NCBI GenBank assembly: GCA_942493235.1
Contig: OW818676.1
Coordinates: forward strand, 2,666,001 to 2,730,000
DNA: 64,000 bases
Direction of reading: 5' to 3'
Source of the DNA: ENR-C587 sp942493235
Lineage (GTDB): Bacteria > Bacteroidota > Ignavibacteria > Kapaibacteriales > UBA2268
Shown: positions 9,486 through 18,213 of the stretch, in pieces
Position numbering within the stretch: the stretch's first letter is position 1
Layout of the letters: each line of letters opens with the position of its first letter
Program-made: the position numbers and the translations under genes
The notes under the pieces: model-generated
Databases searched by the model: none
Told to the model about the DNA's origin: nothing
The model's input: the letters and a program-made list of their open reading frames with translations, nothing else

Positions 9486-10349
9486 TTATTCAAATTCCAT
9501 GTGGATATTAGCACTTTTAATGCTATGTGATAATGCACCCGATGAAATAGCATCTACACCGGTTGTAACAAAGTCTTTAAGGTTATCCAAATTAATTCCG
9601 CCTGAGGCTTCGATAAAAACATCTTGCCCAACCGAATACTTACGAATAAACTCAACAGCATTTTTTAATTGGTCCGGGCTCATATTGTCAAGTAGTAAAC
9701 CGTCCACAGATACTTCAAGAGCTTCGGTTATTTGCTCAAGGTTTTCAACTTCAACTTCAATCGGAAGATTGTAATTTTTAGCTTTGATTTTATTAACAGC
9801 ATTAGTAATTGAGCCGGCAGCTTTAAGATGATTGTCTTTGATAAGAATGCCGGAGGATAAGTCTAACCTGTGATTATGCCCGCCACCGACAGCTACAGCC
9901 CATTTCTCGAACAGTCTCAAGCCGGGAGTAGTTTTACGAGTATCAAGTATTTTTACCTTATAGGGGTCAGCAATTACGGTAAATTTCTTAGTCATAGTGG
10001 CTATACCGCTTAATCTTTGAATTAAATTAAGCAGGATTCTCTCGCGAGAGAGGATTAGACCGCTCGGACCGTGTATTTTGGCAATTATCTCACCGTTTTT
10101 AACAAATTGACCATCATTTTTGAATATCTCTATTTTGCAATTATCGCCATAAAAAAACTTTATACAGCTTGAGCCGGCAATAATCATGTCTTCTTCTGCT
10201 TGTATATAAGCTGAGGACTGGCTTGTAGAATCCGAAAATATTCCACCGGAAGTATAATCACCTTTGGGCAAATCTTCTTCTATATAAGATTGTATTTTAG
10301 ACTTTACATAGTCTTCCGGTAATATTGTAATTTGAGGATATTGAATCAT
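9486..10349 (-). CDS. nadC: Nicotinate-nucleotide pyrophosphorylase (carboxylating), quinolinate phosphoribosyltransferase
   Basis: NadC converts quinolinate and PRPP to nicotinate mononucleotide, CO2 and PPi in de novo NAD synthesis. The 287-residue protein shows the family signature ILDTRKTTPGLRLFEKWAV (about 151-169), followed by GGGHNHRLDLSSGILIKDNH, and EVEVENLEQ and EASGGI in the barrel. The gene overlaps the end of nadA by four bases on the same strand, so nadA-nadC is an operon. No nadB (L-aspartate oxidase) is in the window. Confidence 0.96.
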   Translation of the reverse strand: MIQYPQITILPEDYVKSKIQSYIEEDLPKGDYTSGGIFSDSTSQSSAYIQAEEDMIIAGSSCIKFFYGDNCKIEIFKNDGQFVKNGEIIAKIHGPSGLILSRERILLNLIQRLSGIATMTKKFTVIADPYKVKILDTRKTTPGLRLFEKWAVAVGGGHNHRLDLSSGILIKDNHLKAAGSITNAVNKIKAKNYNLPIEVEVENLEQITEALEVSVDGLLLDNMSPDQLKNAVEFIRKYSVGQDVFIEASGGINLDNLKDFVTTGVDAISSGALSHSIKSANIHMEFE

Positions 10350-11275
10350 AAACTTAGCTCCAACATTTTTTCTAATGGTTTTAATGCTTTTAATCTTAAT
10401 TCTTCGTCGATTTCGATTCTTGGTTCTAAATTCTCAAGAGCGGAAATCATTTTATCAATTGTATTTAATTTCATGTGTGGACAGTTATTACAGCTACATC
10501 CTTCTAAATTTGCAATAGTATAGAATTTTTTATTCGGAGCATTTTTCTCTAATTGATGCATAATTCCGGGCTCGGTCAAAATAATAAATTCAGTAGAATC
10601 ACATTTGGTAGCAAAGTTTAATATGCCGGTAGTAGAGCCGATATAGTCGGCATATCCTAATAAATGTTCAGGGCATTCGGGGTGAGCCAGCACTAATGCA
10701 AATGGATTCTCAGCCATTACATCAATGAGTGATAGCTCAGAAAATACTTCGTGAACTTGGCAAGAACCGTTCCATAACTCCATATCTCTGCCGGTTTTCT
10801 TTTTTAAGAAGTTACCAAGATGTTTATCTGGAGCAAAGCATATTTTCTTATCTAAGGGAACAGATTCAATTATTTTTTCAGCGTTTGAAGAAGTGCATAT
10901 TATATCACTCATTGCTTTAACCTGTGTAGAGCAATTTATATATGATATTACGGTATGGTCTTTATGAGAGTCAACCCATTGCTTGAATTCATCGGCAGGA
11001 GCAGAATCTGCAAGCGAACAGCCGGCTTCCAAATCGGGCAATAATACAATTTTATTCGGATTTAATATCTTCGCAGTTTCAGCCATAAAGTGAACACCGC
11101 AGAATAGGATAACATCAGCATTCGTAGTTTTTGCAGCTTGAGCAAGTGCCAAAGAATCACCCAAAAAGTCGGCAGTATCTTGTATTTCAGAATCCTGATA
11201 ATAATGGGCTAAAATAATTGCGTTTCGTTCTTTTTTTAATCGATTTAATCTCTCAATTTTTTCGAGCATAATCAT
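10346..11275 (-). CDS. nadA: Quinolinate synthase A
   Basis: NadA is a [4Fe-4S] enzyme that condenses iminoaspartate with dihydroxyacetone phosphate to quinolinate. The 309-residue protein has AHYYQDSEIQD near residue 24, the cluster cysteines in LFCGVHFMAE (about 82), in the central ELWNGSCQVHE (about 172), and in EGCSCNNCPH (about 263). Two starts are possible, ATG 11275 or ATG 11269, two codons apart. The first gene of a nadA-nadC operon reading toward lower coordinates. Confidence 0.96.
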   Translation of the reverse strand: MIMLEKIERLNRLKKERNAIILAHYYQDSEIQDTADFLGDSLALAQAAKTTNADVILFCGVHFMAETAKILNPNKIVLLPDLEAGCSLADSAPADEFKQWVDSHKDHTVISYINCSTQVKAMSDIICTSSNAEKIIESVPLDKKICFAPDKHLGNFLKKKTGRDMELWNGSCQVHEVFSELSLIDVMAENPFALVLAHPECPEHLLGYADYIGSTTGILNFATKCDSTEFIILTEPGIMHQLEKNAPNKKFYTIANLEGCSCNNCPHMKLNTIDKMISALENLEPRIEIDEELRLKALKPLEKMLELSL

Positions 11276-11371
11276 TCCAAATTTATACTATCTTAAAGAT
11301 AACATAAACGAATAAGCTTATGAATATTTTAAATATGACTTAACTATTATAAATTTTCATATTAAACGCGG

Positions 11372-12052
11372 TTATACCTCAATAATTCCGTCTTTCATCG
11401 ATATTATTCTATGCGAGCTTTTTGCAACGTCATCGCTATGAGTGGCGATGATAAAAGTAATGTTTAATTGCTTTTGCAGGGACTGAATTAGATTTAGAAT
11501 ATTTGTAGAATTGTCTCTATCCAAATTGCCAGTTGGTTCATCGGCAAATACTATTTTAGGTTCGTTAATTAAAGCTCTGGCTATAGCAACTCTCTGCTGT
11601 TCACCGCCGGAAAGTTCCGTAGGCTTGTGGCTCTCTCTGATGTCTAATCCGACTATTTTAAGTAGTGACTTAGCTTTGTCTTTTGATTTGTTATACGATA
11701 GCCCCCCGATCATAGCGGGAAGCATTATGTTTTCAATTGCAGAAAACTCAGGTAACAAATGGTGAAATTGAAAAATAAATCCAAGATATTTATTCCTGAT
11801 TTTAGATAGCTTAGAGCCGGACAGCTTCGAATATTCAAATTCTTTGTTATCTAAATAAATATAAGATTTGCCACTGTCGGGATGGTCAATTCCGCCGATT
11901 ATATGGAGTAGGGTGGACTTACCGGCTCCGGAAGGACCTACTACGGCTACAAATTCACCTTCTTCGATTGTAAGGGATACATTTTTAAGTACAGGAGTAA
12001 CTCTCTGCAATTTAGTGTAAGATTTAACTATATTATCGGCTTTAAGAATCAT
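11372..12052 (-). CDS. ABC transporter ATP-binding protein, LolD-like
   Basis: An ATPase subunit of the MacB/LolD type. Walker A GPSGAGKST, the signature LSGGEQQRVAIARAL, and Walker B IVFADEPTGNLD are all intact, with the H-loop in IATHSDD. The LolD-type Q-loop region GFIFQFHHLLPEFSAIENIMLP also fits. The start is set at ATG 12052 (MILKADNIVKSY); an extension to 12088 would add 12 residues without family support. LolD drives release of lipoproteins from the inner membrane together with LolC/E permeases, which are not in the window, so a different MacB-like partner cannot be ruled out. Confidence 0.85.
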   Translation of the reverse strand: MILKADNIVKSYTKLQRVTPVLKNVSLTIEEGEFVAVVGPSGAGKSTLLHIIGGIDHPDSGKSYIYLDNKEFEYSKLSGSKLSKIRNKYLGFIFQFHHLLPEFSAIENIMLPAMIGGLSYNKSKDKAKSLLKIVGLDIRESHKPTELSGGEQQRVAIARALINEPKIVFADEPTGNLDRDNSTNILNLIQSLQKQLNITFIIATHSDDVAKSSHRIISMKDGIIEV

Positions 12053-12143
12053 ATTTACATCATTATTAAAAATTACAAATATAATCAATTTATTGTTTTA
12101 GAAATAATAATTATTGAATAATATCATCACTTACATGAAATAG

Positions 12144-12184
12144 GACAAATTAACTACTTGCTATTGGGGTGTCCCTAATTTGTC
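12144..12184. other. Small inverted repeat downstream of the LysM gene
   Basis: GACAAATTA at 12144-12152 pairs with TAATTTGTC at 12176-12184, with a second short complementary pair GGACA/TGTCC overlapping it. It sits between the terminator of the LysM gene and the start of the ABC gene on the minus strand. It could be a regulatory hairpin in front of the ABC gene; nothing else supports a function. Confidence 0.3.
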
Positions 12185-12221
12185 ATTCAGAGCTACCTTT
12201 TTGAAAACAATTATTAATAAA

Positions 12222-12252
12222 AAAAGCCTCGCTATAATAAGCGAGGCTTTTT
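12222..12252 (-). terminator. Rho-independent terminator of the LysM/lipoprotein operon
   Basis: A perfect stem AAGCCTCGCT/AGCGAGGCTT with a short loop lies 24 bases after the LysM stop codon on the minus strand and is followed there by a T-run. Confidence 0.88.
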
Positions 12253-12275
12253 AAAAACTATCTAACCAATATAAA

Positions 12276-13100
12276 TTAGTTACCTTTTTGAGCCGACTTT
12301 TCGGCTGTTGGAGCTTTTACTTCGGTAGCTTCTGTAGCTTGTGCAGCAGCAGCGGCGGCAGCAGCTCTTTTCTTTCTCCAATATTTGCGTTCAGCTTTGA
12401 TTTCATCATCAGTTTTAATGCTTTTTGGTGGCACTTTCAATACTTGACCCGGATGAATAACATCAGGATTACGAACTAAATCCGTATTTGCCTGCCATAT
12501 TTTTGGCCACATAAATGGGTCGCCGTATATATCTATATTGCCGGCGATATTCCATAGACAGTCTCTGTTTTCTGCCCAAGTACCAACTGTATATGATTTA
12601 GTTGATGGGGTGCGGTAGAGCCCTTTAATATCTTTACGTAATGTAACCATTCTATCATAGAATTGAGGTAATATTGAAATTTTACTAGCGGCAAGCTGTT
12701 GCCATTCTTCGTCTAAAGCTTTAACTTCAGCAACTCTTTCAGCCAATACATCGTTAGCAAGACCTTTCATACTTCTGACTTTGCCTTCTAATTGACCGAG
12801 TTTCTGGGCGAATGCTTTAATATCCTCATCAGTAGCACCGATTAGCTGAGCTAAATTTTTGTTACAGTCTTTTAGGTCTGCAATTAGCTGAGCTAAATCA
12901 TTTTTAGCTTTTTCTACTTCAGTATCTAAACTATTTAAGGTATTAGTCAGATCCTGAACTTTCATAGTAAATTCGTTTATTCTTATAACAGCTTCGTCTT
13001 TGGTTAATTGCTCATCCGGCTTATTAGCCGTAGGTACCTGAGCAAGCAAAGAAGTAGCAGTTATAGTAAACATAATTAGTAAATAAACAATTTTCTTCAT
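12276..13100 (-). CDS. LysM domain protein with coiled coil, exported
   Basis: The start is set at ATG 13100 because GGAG lies a proper distance upstream and the result, MKKIVYLLIMFTITATSLLAQ, is a clean signal peptide; the longer frame to 13172 overlaps the upstream gene. The 274-residue product has a long coiled coil (about residues 30-160, rich in E, K, A and L), a LysM-type segment (SYTVGTWAENRDCLWNIAG, then PFMWPKIWQANTDLVRNPDVIHPGQVLKVPP, about 168-225), and a Lys/Ala-rich tail with an alanine run. LysM binds peptidoglycan, so it is probably a periplasmic cell-wall-associated protein. It is the second gene of a pair with a small lipoprotein that is also coiled coil. Confidence 0.85.
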   Translation of the reverse strand: MKKIVYLLIMFTITATSLLAQVPTANKPDEQLTKDEAVIRINEFTMKVQDLTNTLNSLDTEVEKAKNDLAQLIADLKDCNKNLAQLIGATDEDIKAFAQKLGQLEGKVRSMKGLANDVLAERVAEVKALDEEWQQLAASKISILPQFYDRMVTLRKDIKGLYRTPSTKSYTVGTWAENRDCLWNIAGNIDIYGDPFMWPKIWQANTDLVRNPDVIHPGQVLKVPPKSIKTDDEIKAERKYWRKKRAAAAAAAAQATEATEVKAPTAEKSAQKGN

Positions 13101-13147
13101 TTTTATAGTCTCCATAAATTTCAAAAATAATTGGATGAAAAGGTTAA

Positions 13148-13438
13148 TTATTCGGGCCAAACATTGGGCCATTGTTGTAATTTCTGCTGGACAAAATTCT
13201 TTTTGTCTGTACAGTCCTTAAGTTCAGCTCTTCTTGATTCCATTTCTTTCATCAGTCTGGACTTTTCATCTTTTTTCTTTTGAATAGATTCATTGAGACC
13301 TTTCTCCTTCAATCTCAAATCCTTTAATTGCTTTAATTGTTCTTCGGTAATTTTATTCGAACAACTAGAGAAAAGCAATAGACCGGCGACCGCTAAGGTA
13401 CTAATTGCTATACCTTTTGTCGAGCTTTTTTTAAGCAT
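13148..13438 (-). CDS. Small coiled-coil lipoprotein
   Basis: A 96-residue protein with a signal peptide ending in the lipobox LLLFSSC, with Cys at residue 26, so it should be lipidated. The mature part is almost all charged heptads (EEQLKQLKDLRLKEKG..., KKDEKSRLMKEMESRR), predicting a coiled coil, with a Cys in ELKDCTDKK. A strong ribosome site (GGAGGG) precedes the ATG. It lies 47 bases ahead of the LysM gene on the same strand; the LysM protein also has a coiled coil with NDLAQLIADLKDCNKNL, so the two may pair. Function unknown. Confidence 0.8.
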   Translation of the reverse strand: MLKKSSTKGIAISTLAVAGLLLFSSCSNKITEEQLKQLKDLRLKEKGLNESIQKKKDEKSRLMKEMESRRAELKDCTDKKNFVQQKLQQWPNVWPE

Positions 13439-14291
13439 AATCCCTCCGAATTTAATAATAAATAACTATTTTTCTTGATGTTAAAAATACATAATAATTT
13501 TATTAACACTTTTATCTAATAACAAGTCAAACAAATATCGTAAAAAGTTTTATAATTACCTAATACTTTCTTGATATTTCTATATATTTTTAAAAATTTA
13601 CTAACGTTTGTAATTGATTTTAATTTTATTTCGTGTTTAAAAATTTAAATAACAGTAAATAATAAGATTGTATTTAATATTATTTGCATAAGACAAATAA
13701 AAAGTGGCATCGCGAAGCAATTACGGGGTGATTCTTTTTGGGTTAGGGGTTCGGGGTTTGGGACTGGTGGCTGGGAAGTGGAAAGTTTTCGTAAAGTTAT
13801 AAAGTTGAAAGTGGGAATTGGGAAGTAGGAAGTAGGAAGTATAGTGTGAAAAAGTTCTTTTATTCCAACAGCTTTAGCTGTTGAATATTGGTAGAGTGAA
13901 AGTTATAAAGTTCGTAAAGTTATAAAGTTGAAAGTATGTAAAGTATGTAAAGTAAGAAGTATATTGTGAAAAAGTTCTTTTCTTTCAACAGCGTTAGCTG
14001 TTGAACATCGGTAAAATGAATGTGGCACTCCCATTTTCTTTCTACACTTATCTTCCCAATTCTGTTATATAATGGGAAGTGCAAAATTTTTATTAGCCGA
14101 ACACAAAAATATTGCATATACTACAGTCTTATAATATTTGTTTTTTGCAGATACTAAACTTTGAGCTAAAAATTTAAATAGAATTACACTTATATTTTTA
14201 ACAATATTTTTAGCAAATATTTTTATATTTTATTTTTGTTTAAAAAATATTTTGTTTATTTTAGCTTATTGTTTATTAAAGTAGGTAATAA
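13439..14291. other. Long intergenic region with short repeats
   Basis: An 850-bp divergent spacer. The first 240 bases and last 180 bases are plain AT-rich DNA and must hold the promoters of the lipoprotein operon and cheW. The middle carries the duplicated unit at 13789-14013. A 65-codon minus-strand frame across 13920-14117 runs through the repeat and is not credible as a gene. Confidence 0.5.
13789..14013. repeat. Tandem 120-bp unit, each with an 18-bp palindrome plus AACATCGGTA-type tail
   Basis: The string CGTAAAGTTATAAAGTTG occurs at 13789 and again at 13913. In each unit it is followed by GTGAAAAAGTTCTTTT and then a palindrome: CAACAGC-TTTA-GCTGTTG at 13866-13883 followed by AATATTGGTA, and CAACAGC-GTTA-GCTGTTG at 13986-14003 followed by AACATCGGTA. 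The palindrome plus tail is the same module that forms the inner arms of the 293-bp elements at 3799 and 59516, so here it appears on its own. Between the palindromes are low-complexity GGAAGTA repeats. Confidence 0.75.
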
Positions 14292-14792
14292 ATGGAAACT
14301 GAAGATTTAAACAAATTCAAAGCTGAACACATGCATAGCGACGAGATTCTTCAATTAGTAAGTTTCAACGTTGGTGCGGAAGAATTTGCTATAAATATAT
14401 TAAATGTACAAGAAATAAACAGAATAGTAGAGATTACCCGAGTTCCCAATTCACCGGAATTTGTGATTGGTGTTATAAATTTACGCGGAAAAGTAATTCC
14501 GATAATTGATTTGAGGATGAGGCTGGGCTTAGAATCAGTCGAAAGGGACAAAAACACCAGAATAATTGTTTTTGAGTTTGATTCGAAAGTTCTCGGTTTC
14601 GTAGTAGATAAAGTAAACGAAGTTATAAGAATTGAGCAAAAAATTACAGAGCCACCTCCGTCTATGGTCTCCGGAGTAGATCAAAAATTTATAACTTCTA
14701 TAGCAAAGCTAAAGGATAGATTGCTTATATTATTAGACCTTGAGAAGATTATTGAATATGATGGTGCTAATAAAGATGCCTTAAATAACTAA
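14292..14792 (+). CDS. cheW: CheW-like chemotaxis coupling protein
   Basis: A 166-residue single CheW domain. The pattern LQLVSFNVGAEEFAINILNVQEI, then ITRVPNSPEFVIGVINLRGKVIPIIDLR (about residues 50-78), then TRIIVFEFDSKVLGFVVDKVNEVIRI is typical of CheW. The protein links chemoreceptors to the histidine kinase CheA at the cytoplasmic face of the membrane. No cheA, receptor or cheY gene is adjacent, although a truncated receiver-domain gene lies at the very start of the window. No terminator of note follows. Confidence 0.9.
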   Translation: METEDLNKFKAEHMHSDEILQLVSFNVGAEEFAINILNVQEINRIVEITRVPNSPEFVIGVINLRGKVIPIIDLRMRLGLESVERDKNTRIIVFEFDSKVLGFVVDKVNEVIRIEQKITEPPPSMVSGVDQKFITSIAKLKDRLLILLDLEKIIEYDGANKDALNN

Positions 14793-15024
14793 AAACGTAC
14801 TTATTTGATTGAAAATAAATAGTTTAGAAATTATAATACTAAGTCCTTATAATTTAAGAAAAAAAAACAAGAAAAAAAATCAAAAAAATGATAAATATTT
14901 TGTTGTTAAATGTTTTTATTATCAATAGATTTCGTAAATTGCGTTCTCGAAAGTTGAAAATAATTAGAAAATGGAGCTTAACGCCCATATTTTGAAAAAA
15001 TAAATAATATTATTGGAGATTTAT

Positions 15025-16311
15025 ATGTCAGTTGAAGGTTTCAATCCGTTTAACATGGCTCAGCAACAATTTGATGCTGTAGCAAAAGAATTAGGCTTAG
15101 ACCAAGCTACTTGTGATTTACTAAGAACAGTAGATCGTGAAATGCACTTTAATATTCCCGTTAAAATGGACGACGGTACTTACAAAGTATTTAAAGGGTT
15201 CCGTTGCCAGCATAATGATGCTCGCGGTCCTTATAAAGGTGGTATTCGTTTCCATCCGAACGAAACTATTGACACAGTTCGTGCTTTGTCAATGTGGATG
15301 ACTTGGAAAACTGCAGTTGTTGATATACCTCTTGGTGGTGGTAAAGGTGGAGTTATCTGTGACCCACGTCAATTATCAATGAGAGAGCAAGAGCTTATTT
15401 GCCGCGGTTGGGTTCGCCAAGTAGTTCGTATGGTTGGTCCATTACAAGATGTTCCGGCACCTGATGTAATGACTAATGGTCAGCACATGATCTGGATGCT
15501 TGACGAATACGAAAGAATCGTTGGTCATAAAGCTCCCGGTTTCATTACAGGTAAACCATTAGGCAGTGGCGGTTCTTTAGGTAGAACTGAAGCCACAGGC
15601 TATGGCGTTATCTATTGCTTGAGAGAAGCATTAAAAGAAAAAGGCGTTGACATTAGCAAAACTACTGCTGCTATCCAAGGTTTCGGTAACGTAGCTCAAT
15701 ACGCTTTAGACCAATACACTCAATTAGGCGGTACTGCCGTATGTGTATCTTGCTGGGATCACCATGACCAAAAATCATACACATTCTACAAAAAATCAGG
15801 CGTTAAATTCGCTGAATTAATCGGTATCGTTGATAAATTCGGCGTAGTTGACAAAACTAAAGCTACTGCTATGGGTTATGAAATTCTACCTGGCGACGCT
15901 TGGATTGAACAAGCAGTTGATATTTTAATCCCTGCTGCTTTAGAAAACCAAGTTAATGCTGAAACTGCTCCTAAGATGAACAAATCAGTTAAATTCTTAG
16001 TTGAAGGTGCTAATGGTCCTACTACTCCAGAAGCTGATGCAATTCTTAAAGAACGCGGTATCTGGTTGATTCCTGACTTCTTAGCTAATGCCGGTGGCGT
16101 TACTTGTTCATATTTCGAACAAGTACAATGTAACCAAAATTATTTCTGGTCTAAAGAAGAAGTTCTTACTAAATTAGACGAGAAAATGACTTCTGCTTAC
16201 AAAGCTGTTTCTTCTGTAGCTAACGAGAAAAAATGCTATATGCGTGATGCAGCATACTTAATCGCTATTGATAGAGTTGCTAAAGCTACTAAAATGCGTG
16301 GTTTAGTATAA
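15025..16311 (+). CDS. gdhA: Glutamate dehydrogenase
   Basis: Interconverts glutamate and 2-oxoglutarate plus ammonia with NAD(P). The start is ATG 15025 because GGAG lies seven bases upstream; an in-frame TTG at 15013 is inside that ribosome site. The 428-residue protein has the substrate region GPYKGGIRFHP (about 72-82), the catalytic-lysine loop PLGGGKGGVICDP (about 106-118), and a Rossmann motif IQGFGNVAQ (about 219). The codons here look more uniform (GGT, GCT, TTA, CGT) than in neighbours, as in highly expressed genes. Which cofactor is used cannot be settled by eye. A strong terminator follows. Confidence 0.94.
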   Translation: MSVEGFNPFNMAQQQFDAVAKELGLDQATCDLLRTVDREMHFNIPVKMDDGTYKVFKGFRCQHNDARGPYKGGIRFHPNETIDTVRALSMWMTWKTAVVDIPLGGGKGGVICDPRQLSMREQELICRGWVRQVVRMVGPLQDVPAPDVMTNGQHMIWMLDEYERIVGHKAPGFITGKPLGSGGSLGRTEATGYGVIYCLREALKEKGVDISKTTAAIQGFGNVAQYALDQYTQLGGTAVCVSCWDHHDQKSYTFYKKSGVKFAELIGIVDKFGVVDKTKATAMGYEILPGDAWIEQAVDILIPAALENQVNAETAPKMNKSVKFLVEGANGPTTPEADAILKERGIWLIPDFLANAGGVTCSYFEQVQCNQNYFWSKEEVLTKLDEKMTSAYKAVSSVANEKKCYMRDAAYLIAIDRVAKATKMRGLV

Positions 16312-16335
16312 TAGATTCCTGATTTTAATATCAGA

Positions 16336-16372
16336 AGCCGTTTCTTTTATTAGAGGCGGCTTTTTTGTTTTT
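16336..16372 (+). terminator. Rho-independent terminator of gdhA
   Basis: A ten-pair stem AGCCGTTTCT/AGAGGCGGCT (two G-U pairs) with a six-base loop is followed by TTTTTTGTTTTT. It starts 25 bases after the gdhA stop codon. Confidence 0.88.
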
Positions 16373-17001
16373 GTGCAGTCATTAAATAATTATTGAAATT
16401 TGTCATTTGCTATATGAAATAGAGTATTTCAAATATCGCCTTTAATATCACTAAAAAACCTATTTAAATACTAAAAGCTAAGCAAATATCCTCAATTTAC
16501 TATAATTCACCCCACGCTGAAGAGGCTGTGAAATAACCTTTGATTAAACTGTTTTTCGACTACTTACAATTACTTATTGTCTCTGAAGAGGCTGTCCAAA
16601 ATTTGTAATTCGAAACGAAGTGAAGAATCCAGATATAGCTAACTGATTGATAATTCTGGAATATTCGTTGCACTCAGAATGACGATATGACAAAATTATA
16701 ACTTATTAGACAGCCTCATAAATGGAATGGGTGCTGATATTTGTAATTGACTTTAGCTTTTAATAAGCCTCTAAAGCTATTCGATGTCAAATGTCTGATT
16801 ATAAGTAGAAAATGAAATTATTTAACTCTTAGTGTAACCTTTTTATTAGTCTCTGTGTCTGTATATTTAAGCAGATGTACTAAACGATATACGAACCGGT
16901 TCTATAGATGGCGTAATAATGATATTATTACATTGAAATTAAAAACCGACCGGAATTAATCCGGAGTATTATCTAACATAAAGTATATTATGGAGATTGC
17001 T
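16373..17001. other. Intergenic region with a 130-bp repeat and terminator-like debris
   Basis: Over 600 bases without a gene. It contains the repeat at 16588-16717, and near 16508 a string CACCCCACGCTGAAG that matches one arm of the pckA terminator at 57088. The string CTGAAGAGGCTGT occurs twice, at about 16518 and 16583, the second being the edge of the repeat. The last 120 bases should carry the promoter of the TonB-like gene. Confidence 0.5.
16588..16717. repeat. 130-bp MITE-like repeat, GAGGCTGTC ends (copy 1)
   Basis: Perfect 9-bp ends, GAGGCTGTC and GACAGCCTC, flank a core inverted repeat of the type CGAAGTGAAGAATCC ... CGTTGCACTCAGAATGACG. Related copies are at 24925-25054, 31274-31403 and around 57146-57306. 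Such GAATCC/CATTCTGAG repeats are widespread in FCB-group and other genomes. No coding potential. Confidence 0.78.
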
Positions 17002-17805
17002 ATGAAAACGTCAAATTATATAATTAACCCCGAACTTTTAAAAAGTTCAAAAATTGGTGCTTATGAATTAAAAGCAGCAATGAAAACAAACGCAATTAAA
17101 GGATTTTTTACTACTAACCTGACAGCTATTACTATAGCTTTCGGATTGTTAATTGCGGGTGTATTCAATAAAGAAGTATTGGTTAATATTATTCCTTTTG
17201 CCGCTCCTATTCCTTTGGGTCCTGAAGTTACTATTTTGGACGAAAATTCAAAGATTCCCAAAGACCCGAATTTCAATAAAGGGATTGCTTATATAACAAA
17301 GTATTTTGTCGGTGAACCAATTCCGATTCCTGAATCTGAGATTATTGAACGTGAATTTGCTCCTACAGACCATATTACAAATTCATTAAGTGCAAGCGAA
17401 GGGAAAATGATTGATTCAGATTATATCGAAAATCATGAGATAGCTTCTAATAACTCTACACTTGCTGTGAACGGGGTTAGTGAACCCGCACCTGCACTAA
17501 GTGATATCCCAAGTGAAGAAATGTTTTTTGAAGTTGAGCCTGAAGTAGATATGAGTAGCATTTATGAGAATATTGTTTATCCTGAGCTTGCTATAAAAGC
17601 AAGAATAGAAGGAAGAGTAATGATAAGTGTATTAATTGATGAGAAAGGAAAACCTATAACTACAAATATCAAACAATCAACAAATCAAATATTTAATAGT
17701 GTCGCAATATCCGCAGTTTTAAAGGCAGTATATACTCCGGCATTTCAAGATAGAAAAGCAGTTAAATCCTGGATAATGATTCCGATTACATTCAAATTAA
17801 AATAG
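17002..17805 (+). CDS. TonB-like energy transducer protein
   Basis: A 267-residue inner-membrane protein. ATG 17002 is chosen because TGGAG lies eight bases upstream; the ATG at 16990 is part of that region. One membrane segment at about residues 34-53 (TNLTAITIAFGLLIAGVF), a long acidic and proline-containing periplasmic linker, and a C-terminal TonB fold (about 190-267: YPELAIKARIEGRVMISVLI, then SVAISAVLKAVYTPAF). TonB proteins pass the energy of the proton gradient to outer-membrane transporters. No ExbB/ExbD or TonB-dependent receptor is adjacent. The N-terminal cytoplasmic part of about 30 residues is longer than usual. A hairpin terminator follows. Confidence 0.85.
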   Translation: MKTSNYIINPELLKSSKIGAYELKAAMKTNAIKGFFTTNLTAITIAFGLLIAGVFNKEVLVNIIPFAAPIPLGPEVTILDENSKIPKDPNFNKGIAYITKYFVGEPIPIPESEIIEREFAPTDHITNSLSASEGKMIDSDYIENHEIASNNSTLAVNGVSEPAPALSDIPSEEMFFEVEPEVDMSSIYENIVYPELAIKARIEGRVMISVLIDEKGKPITTNIKQSTNQIFNSVAISAVLKAVYTPAFQDRKAVKSWIMIPITFKLK

Positions 17806-17852
17806 GAGGTTAACATTTAATCGAGCATATAAAGAAATATAATTCAGCTCGT

Positions 17853-17882
17853 CAACCTACAGATTTTTCTGTAGGTTGTTTG
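17853..17882. terminator. Terminator between the TonB-like gene and the cupin gene
   Basis: Perfect ten-pair stem CAACCTACAG/CTGTAGGTTG with a six-base loop, followed by TTTG on the plus strand. It sits between convergent genes. Confidence 0.82.
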
Positions 17883-17898
17883 TAATTTAATACAGAGC

Positions 17899-18213
17899 TT
17901 ATTTGTAATGAATTGCCAACCAAATTGAAGTCTCGTCTTTTGAAGTAGATTCGACTCTATGCTTCTTATGAGCCGGAATTAATAAGTAATCTCCGGGATT
18001 TAATATTACATTAGGCTCGTCTTCTAATTCGATTTCAGCAGAGCCGGTAAGCAAAACAACCCATTCATTTTGTTTTTGTTTATACCAAAAATCAGGGTCT
18101 GATGAATGTCCGGCAGAAATAATTCTTTCAATTTTAAATTTACTGTTTATTAAAATATCTTGAAATATTTCTTCTGATAAATCTTCCGGTATGTTCTTAA
18201 ATAGATTTTCCAT
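17899..18213 (-). CDS. Cupin domain protein
   Basis: A 104-residue single-domain cupin. The first cupin motif is degenerate (about residues 35-55, SSDPDFWYKQKQNEWVVLL, with the usual HxH positions not conserved). The second motif is clear: PGDYLLIPAHKKHRVEST, about residues 72-89, with His-80 and His-83 as possible metal ligands. This short form is common as cupin proteins of unknown substrate. It stands alone at the left edge of the accessory island. Confidence 0.85.
   Translation of the reverse strand: MENLFKNIPEDLSEEIFQDILINSKFKIERIISAGHSSDPDFWYKQKQNEWVVLLTGSAEIELEDEPNVILNPGDYLLIPAHKKHRVESTSKDETSIWLAIHYK

Noticed and set aside
9415..9774. 119-codon plus-strand frame at the end of the GH92 gene
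   Set aside because: It covers the terminator and the antisense of nadC; it is a shadow frame.
13920..14117. 65-codon minus-strand frame as a gene
   Set aside because: It runs across the palindromic repeat module and low-complexity DNA, has no ribosome site, and resembles no protein.
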